Shown: piece after piece, positions 9,034 to 23,231 of the stretch | Layout of the letters: the number at the start of each line of letters is the position of its first letter | Position numbering within the stretch: position 1 is the first letter of the stretch | NCBI RefSeq assembly: GCF_900156205.1 | Contig: NZ_FTNA01000007.1 | Coordinates: 1 to 47,708 of the forward strand | DNA length: 47,708 bases | Reading direction: 5' to 3' | Source of the DNA: Leptospira interrogans | GTDB taxonomy: Bacteria > Spirochaetota > Leptospiria > Leptospirales > Leptospiraceae | Made by a program: the position numbers and the translations under genes | Notes under the pieces: model-generated | The model's database searches: none | What the model was told of the DNA's origin: nothing | The model's input: only the letters and a program-made list of their open reading frames with translations

Positions 9034-10077
9034 ATGTTAGAGAAATACGGTAAAATTCCAAAACGATACCCGGTTTCGTTGGCTCCCATGATGGATTGGA
9101 CCGATCGACATTTTAGATATTTTTTAAGACTGATTTCTAAACATACGTTTTTATACACGGAAATGGTCCATACCGGAGCCGTACTTCACGGTGATCGTCG
9201 CAAACTTCTATCCTACAGCCCTGAAGAATTACCTCTTGCAATTCAACTAGGAGGAAGCGATCCGAAAGCACTTGCAGAATCTTGTAAGATCGGAGAAGAC
9301 TATGGATATACCGAAATCAATTTGAACGTAGGTTGTCCAAGTGATCGTGTAAGAGAAGGAAACTTCGGCGCCTGTTTGATGGAAACTCCGGAAAAGGTTG
9401 CTGAATTGACGTTTGCAATGGACACTTCCGTTTCAATTCCTATAACCGTAAAATGTAGAATTGGAATTCCAGGTAAGGAAACTTTTGAAGACCTATGTAA
9501 ATTTATAGAATGTGTTCGCCAAACGGGTGTTCAACGATTTATCGTTCATGCAAGAATCGCGATTTTAGGAGGACTTACCCCCGCACAGAATCGTCAGGTT
9601 CCTCCTTTACATTATACGTACGTTGAATCTTTAAAGAAGGAATTTCCGGATCTTTTGATAGAAATCAATGGAGGAATACGGACTATTACTTCAATTCGGG
9701 AAAGACTAGAAAAAAACGATGGAGTGATGATCGGAAGAGCCGCATACGAAACTCCTTATCTCTTTTCGGAAGTAGATTCTTTGTTTTTTGGGGAAAATTT
9801 ACCTCCTTTAAGTAGGAGAGAAATTTTGCTTAGAATGAAGGATTATATAGAAGAAGTAATCTTAAAAGAGAAAAACGGAAAACCACACCACGCACTTAGA
9901 CATATGTTAGGGTTGTTTCACGGAGAAAAAGGAGCTCGCAGTTTTAGAAAAATTCTTACGGAAGGAATGTATTCCGGTTATTCGAAGGATCTTTTATCCA
10001 AAGCCATTCAAGAAATTTCTAATGATTCTTTAGATATAGTTTCGTCTAACGCGTATCTGTATAAATCTGGTTCGTAA
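9034..10077 (+). CDS. dusA: tRNA-dihydrouridine(20/20a) synthase DusA, 347 aa
   Basis: An FMN enzyme that reduces U20/U20a in the tRNA D-loop with NADPH. The TIM-barrel starts with [15 protein letters not shown] (14-28). The family signature [21 protein letters not shown] sits at about 97-116, with the catalytic Cys in GACLM (about 114). The conserved IVHAR motif (about 174) and the FMN phosphate-binding GGIRT and [14 protein letters not shown] (about 229-247) follow. The combination CPSDRV...GACLM and the [10 protein letters not shown] stretch near the C-terminus is characteristic of the DusA subfamily. Length is normal for DusA. It is transcribed divergently from the lipoprotein-mnmC pair; a MITE-like element lies 35 bp after the stop. 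Confidence 0.92.
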   Translation: MLEKYGKIPKRYPVSLAPMMDWTDRHFRYFLRLISKHTFLYTEMVHTGAVLHGDRRKLLSYSPEELPLAIQLGGSDPKALAESCKIGEDYGYTEINLNVGCPSDRVREGNFGACLMETPEKVAELTFAMDTSVSIPITVKCRIGIPGKETFEDLCKFIECVRQTGVQRFIVHARIAILGGLTPAQNRQVPPLHYTYVESLKKEFPDLLIEINGGIRTITSIRERLEKNDGVMIGRAAYETPYLFSEVDSLFFGENLPPLSRREILLRMKDYIEEVILKEKNGKPHHALRHMLGLFHGEKGARSFRKILTEGMYSGYSKDLLSKAIQEISNDSLDIVSSNAYLYKSGS

Positions 10078-10111
10078 AACGGCTACTCTCCAAAGTTATC
10101 TTCAGAATAAT

Positions 10112-10212
10112 AGAGTTATTGAAAAAATAATTCTCCATCTTGTTTCTGTTTTATGAAATAGTCAATTGAAGCAGTTTTGTAAATCGCCTCTATGGAATTT
10201 TTCAACAACTCT
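10112..10212 (+). repeat. MITE-like element, copy c (101 bp)
   Basis: Begins AGAGTTATTGAAAAAAT and ends ATTTTTCAACAACTCT; core GAAGCAGTTTTGTAAAT. Flanked by TA on both sides. It lies 35 bp downstream of dusA, where its long inverted ends could form a hairpin in the transcript and act as a terminator. Confidence 0.85.
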
Positions 10213-10393
10213 AATATAAAATTTGCTCAACTTTTTTGAATTCTTCCTCATACCAATCGAGTGCTTCATTAAATAAAGGATCGTTTTCTAAAAAAGGAGG
10301 TATGAATGACTTTTCAGATTCCTTCAGAAAAGATAAACAACGTGAATGCAGCGTAAGGAACTCATAATTCTGAAAAAAATTGGGATCTGAATT
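10211..10393 (-). pseudogene. Possible 3' gene remnant, unknown family
   Basis: On the minus strand an open frame with no start codon runs from just after a stop at 10394-10396 to a TAG at 10211-10213. Its last part reads naturally as protein (KSFIPPFLENDPLFNEALDW then YEEEFKKVEQ), unlike the surrounding repeat ORFs. The TAG is supplied by the terminal CTCTA of the adjacent MITE-like element, so an insertion may have truncated the gene. No family is recognised. It could still be chance. Confidence 0.3.
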
Positions 10394-11100
10394 TTACAGT
10401 TCAATTCTTTAAATGTAGGAACTCCAACAAATCGAATTATAAAAAATGAATAGAGTTTGTTGGAGATTTCATATCTAACATTAGTAAAACGGCAAAATTC
10501 GTTCACTTGAATGAATAAGAAATAAAAGAAAATTATTTTTTCAACAAATCTAATATTTAAAATACAACTTAATCTGTGGGAACTATTACAAATCCAGATC
10601 TACGGTAAAACTTTAAATGTAGGAACTCCGGCTCTAATTACAAAAAATGAATGTTTAAAGATTTACAATGAGACTTAATCTGTGGGAACTCCAGCAAATC
10701 ACGATTTTACGAACAAATTCTAAAATGTAGGAACTCATATTTTTAAAAATTCACCCAAAACTTTAGAATAACCATCTTTGAATCTTCGAAAAAACATGTG
10801 AGTTCCCACAATTGTACTCGGAAACATGAAAATAGTACCAGAAAACGAATGGGCGATTTTACAAAGACGCAGAAATTCTCAAAAAATTATATGTAATTTG
10901 AAATCGTTAGTTTTTGTATGAGATCCCATATTTTTAGTTTTGAAACAATCTCAGAATAAAATTCATACGCCCGAGTAGTAAATCTTTAAGGTGATTTTAA
11001 AACCTTTGGACTTTGTATGAGTTCCCACATTTTCCGATTTTTAACACTTTACAATGACTAAATTCGAGACATCTCACTTAAAAAAATTCAATTTTTTTCG

Positions 11101-11115
11101 GTGAGTCTGTCTCAC
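11101..11115. promoter_or_regulatory. Inverted repeat upstream of lipoprotein gene
   Basis: GTGAG-TCTGT-CTCAC, a perfect 5-bp inverted repeat 55 bp before the ATG at 11170, could be an operator or a small hairpin in the 5' leader. No regulator is indicated. Confidence 0.2.
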
Positions 11116-11136
11116 TCACATTCATCCCTTTCTATG

Positions 11137-12444
<1,308 letters not shown>

Positions 12445-12486
12445 AATGAAAAAGGATCTGCAAAACCTAATATAGGTAATTAAAAA

Positions 12487-12524
12487 ATACGAGAAAGAAT
12501 TCAAAAAACGATTTTTTCTCGTAT
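12487..12524 (+). terminator. Hairpin terminator after lipoprotein gene
   Basis: ATACGAGAAA (12487-12496) pairs perfectly with TTTCTCGTAT (12515-12524) across an 18-nt loop, 43 nt after the stop. The following tract (CGATTTTAT) is only moderately U-rich. The A-rich sequence before the stem allows it to work on the other strand too. Confidence 0.55.
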
Positions 12525-12732
12525 CGATTTTATAAGGGGTTTATATGCAAATGACTTTGTATATACAATTCAATTTGAAAAAAGATTTTTATAAAGTTTA
12601 TAGTTTGATCGTTTGTATTTTGAAAATTTTCTATTCGGGGCAACTCCTTTTATTTCAATAGGCAAAACCGAATCGAACTTTTTAAGGAATAACTTCCTGA
12701 ATATGTTTGAATTCTTATACAGAGCATAGGTA

Positions 12733-13257
<525 letters not shown>

Positions 13258-13259
13258 TT

Positions 13260-14561
13260 ATGGAAAAAAAAGATCTACAAGAAGAGTTTGAAGAACTAAT
13301 GTCTCTGTTTCTTTTCGGCGGAACAGAATCGGAAGAAGAAAAAAGATTAAACGAAATCATATCGATTCATCCAGAATTTAAAAAAAGATACGATAACTAT
13401 GTAAAAATACAAGCTGGTCTAAAACAACATAAGATTGGACTTGAGAAAATTCTAATTGAGTCTTCGAAATCTTCTTCTAAAATCAGTTTATTTCCCGGAA
13501 AATTTAAAAATCAATTTCTAGCGATCGCTGCGATTATTTCTTTAATCGTTTCTTTATCCGTAGTTTTTCAATTAGGAATATTCAAAAAAGATGAACAACT
13601 TCTCGTAGTAGCCAGTGGAACGTGTAATATAGAGACACTACAGAAAGATTGGATTCGACCGGATCAAAATTCTTTTTGCGACGTAAAGATAGAAAGCCAG
13701 ATTCATTTCAGAATTTTTCCAAATTCGGAAGTTCGAATTTTACAATTGCCTAAAACCGTTCAAGAATCAAAAATAAACGGTTTATCTATATTTGTACAAA
13801 AAGGAAATCTATTATTAAACGAAACTCTAACAGATAATAAAAAACAAACTAGAATTTATTTGAATGGAACCGAAATCCAACTCACTGGAACCAAGGTATG
13901 GATCGAAAATTCCGAAGAACGTTATAAAATCAACGTTTGGGACGGATCGGCAGAAGTCCGATCGGGTGTTCGTTATTTACTTCCGTTCTTATTGGACAAA
14001 CAAATGGAAAAATCCGTAAAACATACGTTAGATAAATATCCAGAACAAAAAACAAAATATGAAAGCATCTGGAACGACATTTCTTCGGAAAAACTTTCCA
14101 ATTCTTCTTTGGAAACAAAATCCTTATTCTTTCAAAAAGATTCCGTTCAAAACCCACTTCTTATTCTAAATGAAAAACAAACAAATCCAAATGAAATGTT
14201 CCTTCTTTTGGAAAAAATGCAGAAAACGATCGTAGAAACGGCTTCGCACAAAAAAACAACCGTATTAGAAAAAAAAGACATCCAAGAACTGGAAACGTTT
14301 GTTAGCCACGTTGAAAATCCTAAACCGATAGAACTTCCAAAAGAAAAAATGGAACCAATCATATCACCAATTCCTAAAGTAGAAAAAAAGATAGAATCGA
14401 AAAAGGAAGAGCCCATTCGCTTAGGAGATAAAACGATCAAACTAAAGGACGGTTCCGAATTGAAGGGAAATCTGATCCAATACGAAGATAGATATATCAT
14501 CGAAATCGAAGGTAAAAAAAGAGTAATTTTGTCCAAAGACGTTGAATCGATTTCATTTTAA
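13260..14561 (+). CDS. FecR-domain membrane protein (probable sigma-factor regulator), 433 aa
   Basis: The N-terminal ~80 residues are helical and acidic ([39 protein letters not shown]), like the cytoplasmic sigma-binding part of anti-sigma factors. A membrane segment follows at about 85-105 ([18 protein letters not shown]). The periplasmic part, about 115-240, has a FecR pattern: a signature-like [46 protein letters not shown] and [17 protein letters not shown] Lys/Glu/Pro-rich linker leads to a C-terminal module [20 protein letters not shown] that resembles the N-terminus of the next gene's product. It most likely transmits an outer-membrane signal to the sigma factor encoded 2 bp upstream. 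Confidence 0.75.
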   Translation: MEKKDLQEEFEELMSLFLFGGTESEEEKRLNEIISIHPEFKKRYDNYVKIQAGLKQHKIGLEKILIESSKSSSKISLFPGKFKNQFLAIAAIISLIVSLSVVFQLGIFKKDEQLLVVASGTCNIETLQKDWIRPDQNSFCDVKIESQIHFRIFPNSEVRILQLPKTVQESKINGLSIFVQKGNLLLNETLTDNKKQTRIYLNGTEIQLTGTKVWIENSEERYKINVWDGSAEVRSGVRYLLPFLLDKQMEKSVKHTLDKYPEQKTKYESIWNDISSEKLSNSSLETKSLFFQKDSVQNPLLILNEKQTNPNEMFLLLEKMQKTIVETASHKKTTVLEKKDIQELETFVSHVENPKPIELPKEKMEPIISPIPKVEKKIESKKEEPIRLGDKTIKLKDGSELKGNLIQYEDRYIIEIEGKKRVILSKDVESISF

Positions 14562-14578
14562 ATTGTTTTATATAAGTT

Positions 14579-15538
14579 ATGCCTTATAGAAATATACAAA
14601 GAATTGGGGCTTTTATAATAATTCTTTGTTTTCATATTTTACCAAACTCGGGAACAATCTCCGCAGATACAATCATCTTAAAAGACGGCCAAACGTTTGA
14701 AAACGTCAAAACCTCACTGCGACAGGATCACGTATTGGTCCAAGACGAAAAAGGCAAAATCGAAAAAATCGATCTAACCTTAGTTGAAAAAATCCTAGTT
14801 TCCGAAATCAAAAAATCCGAAGTCGTCCAAGAGGAGAAAAAAGAATATATAAATATTAAAAAATTCTACTTTTCTTTGAACGGTTCCTCGTGGAATACCA
14901 AAGTTTCGGAAGGGATTAATTTTAATCGTGGATATAGTTTAACGGATGTCAGGACGAACGTGGTCAATATCGATCCGTATTTCGAAAGGAGATATACCGT
15001 AAACGTTCGAACTCTTTCTTTAAACGGAGAATATCGTCCCACCAAATCGAACTTTGGTTTTTCACTTGGACTGGAACAAAACTCTTATTCTTTTCCCGAT
15101 CAACGTATCTCTCCTTTGATCGGAATGAATACATACATTGCTCTAAATACAACTCAGGAATATCAAACTCTTTCTTCTATTTCCTTAAGTTCGTTTCTGA
15201 CCAATCAATTGGACGGAAAATTTACCCAGAGTAGTGGCAAATTTTCCATAGAAACACTTTCGCTTTCTCCGGGAGTAAAATATTATATTCCAATTTCAGA
15301 ATCTTTTTTTTGGTTTGTTCAAGGTGGGTTTGGCTTTGGAAAAAGTTACGAAAACGGAATTTACTCTAAACCATTGACTCAAACGGTTCTTTTAGTCGGA
15401 ACCGGAATTCAATGGGAATCGGATCTTTATTTTTTTAACGCAGCTCTACAATTTCGAAAAACGGATTTAGTTGGGTCCGTAAATTCTTATCATTTTCAAG
15501 AACCGATCTTTATGATTGGAACCGGATTTAAGTTATAA
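14579..15538 (+). CDS. Outer-membrane-like protein with N-terminal LKDG module, 319 aa
   Basis: A signal peptide (about 1-29, [18 protein letters not shown]) is followed by a short module, [20 protein letters not shown] to [12 protein letters not shown], which matches the C-terminal module of the preceding FecR-like protein. From about residue 95 on, alternating hydrophobic/polar strands with aromatic ends ([44 protein letters not shown]) and a C-terminal [10 protein letters not shown] with aliphatic end suggest an outer-membrane beta-barrel of about eight to ten strands. It starts 17 bp after the FecR gene and completes a sigma/anti-sigma/outer-membrane operon, so it may be the sensor or the main target. 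Confidence 0.68.
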   Translation: MPYRNIQRIGAFIIILCFHILPNSGTISADTIILKDGQTFENVKTSLRQDHVLVQDEKGKIEKIDLTLVEKILVSEIKKSEVVQEEKKEYINIKKFYFSLNGSSWNTKVSEGINFNRGYSLTDVRTNVVNIDPYFERRYTVNVRTLSLNGEYRPTKSNFGFSLGLEQNSYSFPDQRISPLIGMNTYIALNTTQEYQTLSSISLSSFLTNQLDGKFTQSSGKFSIETLSLSPGVKYYIPISESFFWFVQGGFGFGKSYENGIYSKPLTQTVLLVGTGIQWESDLYFFNAALQFRKTDLVGSVNSYHFQEPIFMIGTGFKL

Positions 15539-16225
15539 CGTCCAAAAGTGAACGAACTTTATTTCACTCTTCATAGACAGAAGACTTGCTCCACAGAAAT
15601 CCAAACCATTTTATCTACATTCGCAATTTAGAATATAGCCTAACGTGAATTCAATGGTTGAAAATCTGGTGAATCGATCGCTCACTCAATATTTCTCTCT
15701 GCCGAATGATCCTTAGAGAATAAGGTACATATTTGAATTGATCATTTCCTGAACTCAGCAGAACGGTTCTCTATGGATCACCGTTCTGGGTCAAAATAGA
15801 ATGCTTTAGCCAATAAATTGAATTCAATAAACTTAATATAATAGATCATCTTAAATTTTAATTTAGAACTTATCTCAAAGAATTTTAGGCGATCATTCTT
15901 TAGAAATTTTTAATAAAATATAGTAGTTCCTACAAATTAGGTCTCATTTGACAGTTCGCGAACTTTCAAGTAGTTCTAATCTCATTAAATTTTCGTGGTA
16001 GTTCCCACATTGGATGGTTTTAGGACAAGCCTTATTATAAAAGCGAGGCACTGAGCTTTCTGCTGAGCTCCTCCGTATCAATCACTTTCACATTGGTTAT
16101 ACAAAACTAATGTTAGTTTTAGGAATCAGAGTTAGAATCTATAATTCAATAGTAGATTCTATGAAACATACTGAGAAATATTTCCCCTACTACGTTTTCC
16201 GAAGAAAACCCAGCGACTCTACCGC
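15539..16225. other. Intergenic repeat-rich stretch
   Basis: No gene. It contains the TAACGTGAATTC motif at 15641-15652, dispersed block C (15681-15809), an inverted copy of block B with AGTTCCTACA at 15924-15933, AGTTCCCACA at 16000-16009 and a partial GCGAGGCACTGAG unit at 16041. Confidence 0.6.
15681..15809 (+). repeat. Dispersed block C, copy 1
   Basis: CTCACTCAATATTTCTCTCT through TTGATCATTTCCTGAACTCA to AGAATGCTTTAG. Nearly collinear with 43290-43418 over about 129 bp, with only scattered substitutions. The 3' part (AACTCAGCAGAACGG) is shared with block A. Confidence 0.75.
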
Positions 16226-17503
<1,278 letters not shown>

Positions 17504-17659
17504 GTACTTATTTAAAAATCCTTTTACTGAAATCCGCGAAACCGGGCTCCGCAAGCAAAATTCCAGATAAAAAAGCGCCTAATTCAGGATTAGGAAAGAC
17601 TACATTCTTCTTTTTTTTTGAAACCTCTTAAAAAAACTGACAATCTTAAAGGTATTTTC

Positions 17660-18622
<963 letters not shown>

Positions 18623-18885
18623 ACTCTTCATGGTAGTTCCCACAAATTACGTCTCTTAAAAGAGTTGTAACATTCTACTTTAATCCATTGAGAACAGAAT
18701 TGCGTTTTAATTTACCCAAATTCTCTTAGATCACATTCAACAGTCAAACCTTCGAAATTTGAAAAAAATATGGATTAGAATTCATATATAATTCAAATTT
18801 AAGTTTAGAATAAACAGATTATCATTTCCTTTTATTAGAATATCTTATCAAAGGATTGAAGACATACGCCGAGTTATCAATAATT

Positions 18886-18986
18886 AGAGTTGTTGAAAAA
18901 TTCCATAGCAACAATTAACAAAACTGTTTCAATCGACCGTTTCATAAAACAGAAACAAGATGGAGAATCAATTTTTCAAAAATTCT
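18886..18986 (-). repeat. MITE-like element, copy d (101 bp)
   Basis: Starts AGAGTTGTTGAAAAATTC and ends ATTTTTCAAAAATTCT, slightly decayed at the right end; core AACAAAACTGTTTCAATCG in inverted orientation. Same length as copies a, c and e. Confidence 0.8.
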
Positions 18987-19307
18987 ATTCATCTCAGGAG
19001 AAAAAATAGAAAAATATATTTTTATAATAAAATAAAATTCTAAAATATAAAAATTAATTTTTCAGAAATCACTCAACCATCTTCTAAAAAGAATTTAACG
19101 TGAATTCAGCAGAGTGCGAAAAGGATCGATGCGGAGAACTAAAGCAGAACGCTTTCTTAAACCCAGTGTTTCGCTTCTTGAACTCAGAACACTACTCCCT
19201 AAACTCAAATCTCGCTCCCAACGGGCCGCGAGATAGGTCGCAGTGTTAGGCGCTCGAAATAACTCAACTTTTCACTCTCCATGGGTCGTTTGACGGATCG
19301 CGTTTGA

Positions 19308-19402
19308 ACTCAGCAGAACGCTCTCTATGAATCATGTTCTATACTAAAACTAAAAATGGTATGGTGTATCATGTTTCCTGTATGAAATTCATTGACCAGA
19401 AC
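19308..19402 (+). repeat. Dispersed block A, copy 2
   Basis: ACTCAGCAGAACGCTCTCTA through ATCATGTTTCCTGTATG to AAATTCATTGACCAGAAC, collinear with 379-474. The 70-aa ORF covering it is not considered a gene. Confidence 0.7.
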
Positions 19403-19553
19403 AGAGAACCCGGGTCCATCTGCCTGTGGCAAATCGGGCTCACCCAAATTTTCAACCGTCGAACTTATATTAATTTAGAGTATTACGATATACTTTATTT
19501 CAAAAAAGTATCGTTCTACAGTTCAAATTTTATGAAAAAGAGGTAAATTGAAA

Positions 19554-21470
19554 ATGTATAATTGGAAGAAAATTCTCATAGTGGTTTTGTTAGCTTCCAT
19601 CATGGTTTACTTGGAGTATGAAATGGATCATACACTTGTACATGCTGCGTCTTCATCAAAGACCACCAACTCAATCGTTCAAAAACCCACCGATCCACCA
19701 AAAGATAAACCGATCAAAGTCAATGTAAGTGGTGGTGGAACATTTTGTTACGGTCCTAATTTTAGCGGCGGTGAAAGTTACATTATAATTGAACAGTGTT
19801 GGCAAATGCACGTTATGAATGCAAGATACGACGTGTTTCAAAGAATTTCGTATAACATCAATAATACGTGGTTATGTATTACTGCTCCGGAAACAGTAGT
19901 CCAAGGGGAAGAAATCTGGGACTATGTTCATCTCAGACCTTGTACAATCAACGACCCTTTACAAAGATGGATTATAAAGGACAATTCTTTTTGGACTGCA
20001 AATGGGTTTTACCGATTAAAAGATACAAATTGGTATGGTTATATTTCTAGAAATTCTGGTGATAAATACAATCATACTTTAGATTCTTCCATGAAAGATT
20101 GGATGAATACAATAGCCACCCCCGGAAACATCAGTATTTTAACTTCCATAGCCTGGGATTTGAATCATAGCTGGGGAAATGAACGTTATTTTATTCGTTT
20201 GGGAGGTTCGGATAAAAATACAACTCCTCTCTACTACAATCCTGAAAATGGACATCTTGCTCAGTATGATCCAATCAGTGGCTCTCTCTATTGTATGTAT
20301 TCTCAGGTAGACAGCTATCAATGGAATTGGGTTTCCTGGGAATCGTGTAGTGACGCAGCGATCAGTAAAGATAATCCCACTTATTGGAACGTCTCTTTTG
20401 AAACAGAAGAAGGAGGAATGATCACAGATTATAAGGGAAATGCACTAAGAGTTACTCGATATGGATCCAATTGGGGCGCTGCCTATGCAGCTAAACTTTC
20501 TTATTTAGAAAAGGACACTACCAATAGTCCCACTTCTCTGTTTATTGTTAATAAAGATTTATTAGATTGGACACGTTATACAACTTCTAATCTTGGCAAG
20601 ACGGAACAATATTGTCCAGCTCCTGGTAATCAAGCAAGTACCACACATAAAAGAATTTCAAGAACCTTACCACCCAGCTTTCAATTAACTGAGGCTTGGG
20701 TTCAAAGACTTTATGAGATAACACGTTCAACTTCAGGCTCAGACATTTCAAGTGGAGTATGTGGTGTTTGTTTACTTCATGGTTTTCAAATGATAGCAGA
20801 GCTACAAGAGTATCATTCTCGAGAACCTCTTCAAAGCGGAGGTTATTTTTTTGATACAAATCCTAATACAGATCCATTTATCTCGTTTGGTCAACGTTAT
20901 CCGAACTTGAATACGTCTCTGAGGGATATAGTTAGCACGTATGGTCCCACAGTTCGCTCTAGTAGAAGATTAATACTTATATCTGCTAGAACTATGTTGC
21001 CCCAGTACGAATGGAGTCTCTCTTCTGAATCCTCTACTCTTTCTGATATGTTATCCCACATTCAATCACTTATAGATTCTCCTCCCGGAAGCATTTGGTT
21101 GGTGATCATGAGACGGTGGCGTCCAGATGGGACTGCGGGGAAACATTCTGTTCCAATTCTTAGGACCTCTCAAGGATTAGTGGTAATTCCAACGGCCACA
21201 ACGAATTTGACGCTTGACAACTTCAGACAAGCTTTAACACCCACCATGGATCCACAACAGGTAATTAGAAATCTGGAAGCAAGACCAGATAGAGATCTAG
21301 CAAGATTTTCAACTATACAGTTAGGATCGTTCTATCACAATCCTTTCGACTCGGCAGTCTCTAACAGGAATTGCACTGGAGAAGGAGAAGACAGAAGAGG
21401 TTCAGGAGAATTTCCAACTAGTGCATCTATAAATCAGTGTGTAAGCGGCAGATGCTCACTATCGCAATAA
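19554..21470 (+). CDS. Virulence-modifying (VM) family protein, PF07598/DUF1561, 638 aa
   Basis: Belongs to the expanded family of secreted proteins restricted to pathogenic Leptospira and described as AB-type toxins with N-terminal ricin-B-like lectin domains and a C-terminal toxic domain. Residues about 6-33 form a signal peptide ([18 protein letters not shown] ... VHAAS). Cys-rich, Trp-rich lectin-like repeats cover about 55-310: [71 protein letters not shown]. The C-terminal half has [20 protein letters not shown] and [20 protein letters not shown], also typical of the family. ATG 19554 is preferred over the in-frame TTG at 19548; AGAGG lies 10 nt upstream. The frame is intact. It sits alone, flanked by about 1 kb of repeats on each side. 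Confidence 0.85.
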   Translation: MYNWKKILIVVLLASIMVYLEYEMDHTLVHAASSSKTTNSIVQKPTDPPKDKPIKVNVSGGGTFCYGPNFSGGESYIIIEQCWQMHVMNARYDVFQRISYNINNTWLCITAPETVVQGEEIWDYVHLRPCTINDPLQRWIIKDNSFWTANGFYRLKDTNWYGYISRNSGDKYNHTLDSSMKDWMNTIATPGNISILTSIAWDLNHSWGNERYFIRLGGSDKNTTPLYYNPENGHLAQYDPISGSLYCMYSQVDSYQWNWVSWESCSDAAISKDNPTYWNVSFETEEGGMITDYKGNALRVTRYGSNWGAAYAAKLSYLEKDTTNSPTSLFIVNKDLLDWTRYTTSNLGKTEQYCPAPGNQASTTHKRISRTLPPSFQLTEAWVQRLYEITRSTSGSDISSGVCGVCLLHGFQMIAELQEYHSREPLQSGGYFFDTNPNTDPFISFGQRYPNLNTSLRDIVSTYGPTVRSSRRLILISARTMLPQYEWSLSSESSTLSDMLSHIQSLIDSPPGSIWLVIMRRWRPDGTAGKHSVPILRTSQGLVVIPTATTNLTLDNFRQALTPTMDPQQVIRNLEARPDRDLARFSTIQLGSFYHNPFDSAVSNRNCTGEGEDRRGSGEFPTSASINQCVSGRCSLSQ

Positions 21471-21509
21471 AACACTGATTTAAAAGCCACATTATTATAA
21501 CAGAAAAAG

Positions 21510-21557
21510 TCGTTGATGAGATAGAGTTATTCTATAAATACATTTCTACATCAACGG
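21510..21557 (+). terminator. Nested hairpin after the VM gene
   Basis: CGTTGATG (21511-21518) pairs with CATCAACG (21549-21556); inside, ATAGA and TCTAT (about 21521-21535) can form a second short stem. It begins 40 nt after the VM stop. No U-tract follows, so it may be a structured 3' end rather than a classic terminator. Confidence 0.4.
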
Positions 21558-21785
21558 CTGCACTCATAACATGAACGTTATCTTTTTCTATTTTAATTAC
21601 CTAGAACTACATAATAAAGATCTAATCCAATATTACACTTCAATAACGTAAATTTAGCATAAGAAAGTTTAGGTGAATCTGGCGTTACTAGACCGCAATT
21701 TCAGCTCCGATCAATAAATTACATGAGAGAAACATAATACGATATTTCGTTTTACGTTTCAATTTAATTATAGAACGCGATCTGT

Positions 21786-21866
21786 CGAGCGCCCATAGAA
21801 GCGAGACGCTGAGTTACTTCGAGCGCCCATGAAAGCGAGACGGTTTTAGTTTAAGAGAGCGTTCTG
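21786..21866 (+). repeat. CGAGCGCC-type repeat, tandem pair
   Basis: CGAGCGCCCATAGAAGCGAG plus ACGCTGAGTT, then a second unit CGAGCGCCCATGAAAGCGAG plus ACGGTTTTAGTTT. It has the best-preserved unit in the window. Confidence 0.75.
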
Positions 21867-22189
21867 CTGAGTTTCCTACGCTTCAATCGCTCTCGCGATA
21901 GAACTTACGTAAATTAACGTAAATTCGAGGTAAGAAATCTATAATTCTGAAAAAGTTGGATTTGAATTTTATAGATCGATTCCTAAAATGCGGAAACTAC
22001 TACAATTTATAAAATAGAAGTTTATAAACATTGAATGTCGCATTCAAGTGTGGAACTCTCACAAAACTTAGATTGATCTGTAAAATGATGTGGGAACTAA
22101 CTACAAATCACAAATCCTAAAATTGTAGAAACTTATACTTTTAGAAAAGTCTTGCTCAACTGAACTCACGTTACAATGGGATTGAAATT

Positions 22190-22361
22190 TTGATGATGGC
22201 CGCAAAACAGCGGTTTTGTGCAAAAATCTGATTGAACGATAATTCTTTTTGTATTTTATAGTAGTTCCCACAATTTTCAAAGTTCAACTGGGTAAATCTA
22301 AGTTTTGTGAGTTCCCACATCTATTTTTTTACGAAAAAATTAACCTAAAATAAAACGAATT
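22190..22361 (+). repeat. Dispersed block D, copy 1
   Basis: About 170 bp that recur in direct orientation at 33865-34037. It starts TGATGGCCGCAAAACAGCGG, contains the small hairpin CAAAAC-AGCG-GTTTTG, then two AGTTCCCACA motifs, and ends TTTTTACGAAAAAATTAACC. The two copies differ mainly by scattered substitutions. Confidence 0.8.
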
Positions 22362-22703
22362 TCTTACGTTCCTTCCCATTAAATTAGAAAAACAACAAAT
22401 GATTTTTACTACTCGGACGCATAAAAATAATACCAAAGTTAACAATTGATTTTATCAAAGATGTAAAAGTTTTCAAAAAAAGCATTGAACCCGGATTTGT
22501 TGGCTTTTAAAGAATATCCTACATTTTAAGTTTTAAAACGAGTTCAGAATAAATATTATTTTTACGTATACGAGTAGTAATGTAAGAATTTATTCCAAAA
22601 TTTAAAAATTACTTTTGAGAAGTTACAAATATCTAAACGGAACAATTTCTTAAAAATCATTTTTGAATCGACCAATTTATAAACCTAAATACAGTTTATA
22701 ACA

Positions 22704-23231
22704 ATGAAAACTTATATCGCACTATTAAGAGGAATTAACGTAAGCGGTCAGAAAAAAATCCTTATGAAAGATCTTTCTTCTCTTTTTGAATCTTTGGGGT
22801 TTATGAACGTTCAAACATACATTCAAAGTGGAAATGTTCTATTCCAAGATAAAAATAAAAATGTAAAAGAACTCATCATCTTAATTGAGAAAAAAATCGT
22901 AGAAGTTTTTGGATTCGAAGTGATAGTATTTATCAGATCCAAAGAAGAATTAAAAACAATCATCCAATCCAACCCCTTTTTTAAAAAAGACCTAAATAGA
23001 ATTTACATTTCTTTTTTAAACGAATCCAAAAAAAATCCTGATCTTACCGAAATCGAAAAAGTGAAGATAAAAGGCGAAGAATTGATCGTTCAAGGCAAAG
23101 AAATTTATTTCTTTTCACCGAAAGGTTATGGAGTTTCAAAATTATCCAATAATTTTTTAGAGAAGAAACTGCACGTATCGGCCACTACTAGGAATTGGAA
23201 AACTGTAGTTACATTATCCGAATTGACATAG
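22704..23231 (+). CDS. DUF1697 family protein, 175 aa
   Basis: The opening MKTYIALLRGINVSGQKKIL (1-20) followed by LFESLGFMNVQTYIQSGNVL is the hallmark of the DUF1697 family, in which the 'YIALLRGINV...K..M..L...L..lG...v.TyiqSGNv.F' pattern is nearly invariant. The C-terminal half has SPKGYGVSKLSNNFLEKKLH and the conserved TTRNWKTVVTLSEL. The family has two ferredoxin-like halves; its function is unknown. Full family length. Soluble. No clear ribosome site precedes the ATG. It stands alone. Confidence 0.88.
   Translation: MKTYIALLRGINVSGQKKILMKDLSSLFESLGFMNVQTYIQSGNVLFQDKNKNVKELIILIEKKIVEVFGFEVIVFIRSKEELKTIIQSNPFFKKDLNRIYISFLNESKKNPDLTEIEKVKIKGEELIVQGKEIYFFSPKGYGVSKLSNNFLEKKLHVSATTRNWKTVVTLSELT

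Larger units (their letters stand above)
18623..19553. other. Intergenic repeat-rich stretch before the VM gene
   Basis: No gene. It holds AGTTCCCACA at 18634-18643, a MITE-like copy (18886-18986), TAACGTGAATTC at 19096-19107, inverted CGAGCGCC-type fragments around 19130-19260, and dispersed block A copy 2 (19308-19402). Dense repeat content directly upstream of a virulence gene family member suggests past rearrangement. Confidence 0.6.
21471..22703. other. Intergenic repeat-rich stretch after the VM gene
   Basis: No gene in 1.2 kb apart from the hairpin at 21510. It contains two CGAGCGCC-type units (21786-21866), many TGTGGGAACT/AGTTCCCACA motifs, GAACTCACGTTA at 22162-22173, duplicated block D (22190-22361), and an inverted CGTCCGAATAGTAA-type motif (22399-22430, TACTACTCGGACGCATAAAA). 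Confidence 0.6.

Noticed and set aside
10324..10506. 60-codon minus-strand ORF
   Set aside because: Overlaps the gene-remnant frame and dispersed motifs; no protein-like pattern.
15547..15568. AGTGAA...TTCACT hairpin after the outer-membrane-like gene as a terminator
   Set aside because: Only a 6-bp stem with a 10-nt loop and no U-tract; too weak to call.
19334..19546. 70-codon plus-strand ORF just before the VM gene
   Set aside because: Lies over dispersed block A, which occurs elsewhere without an open frame.
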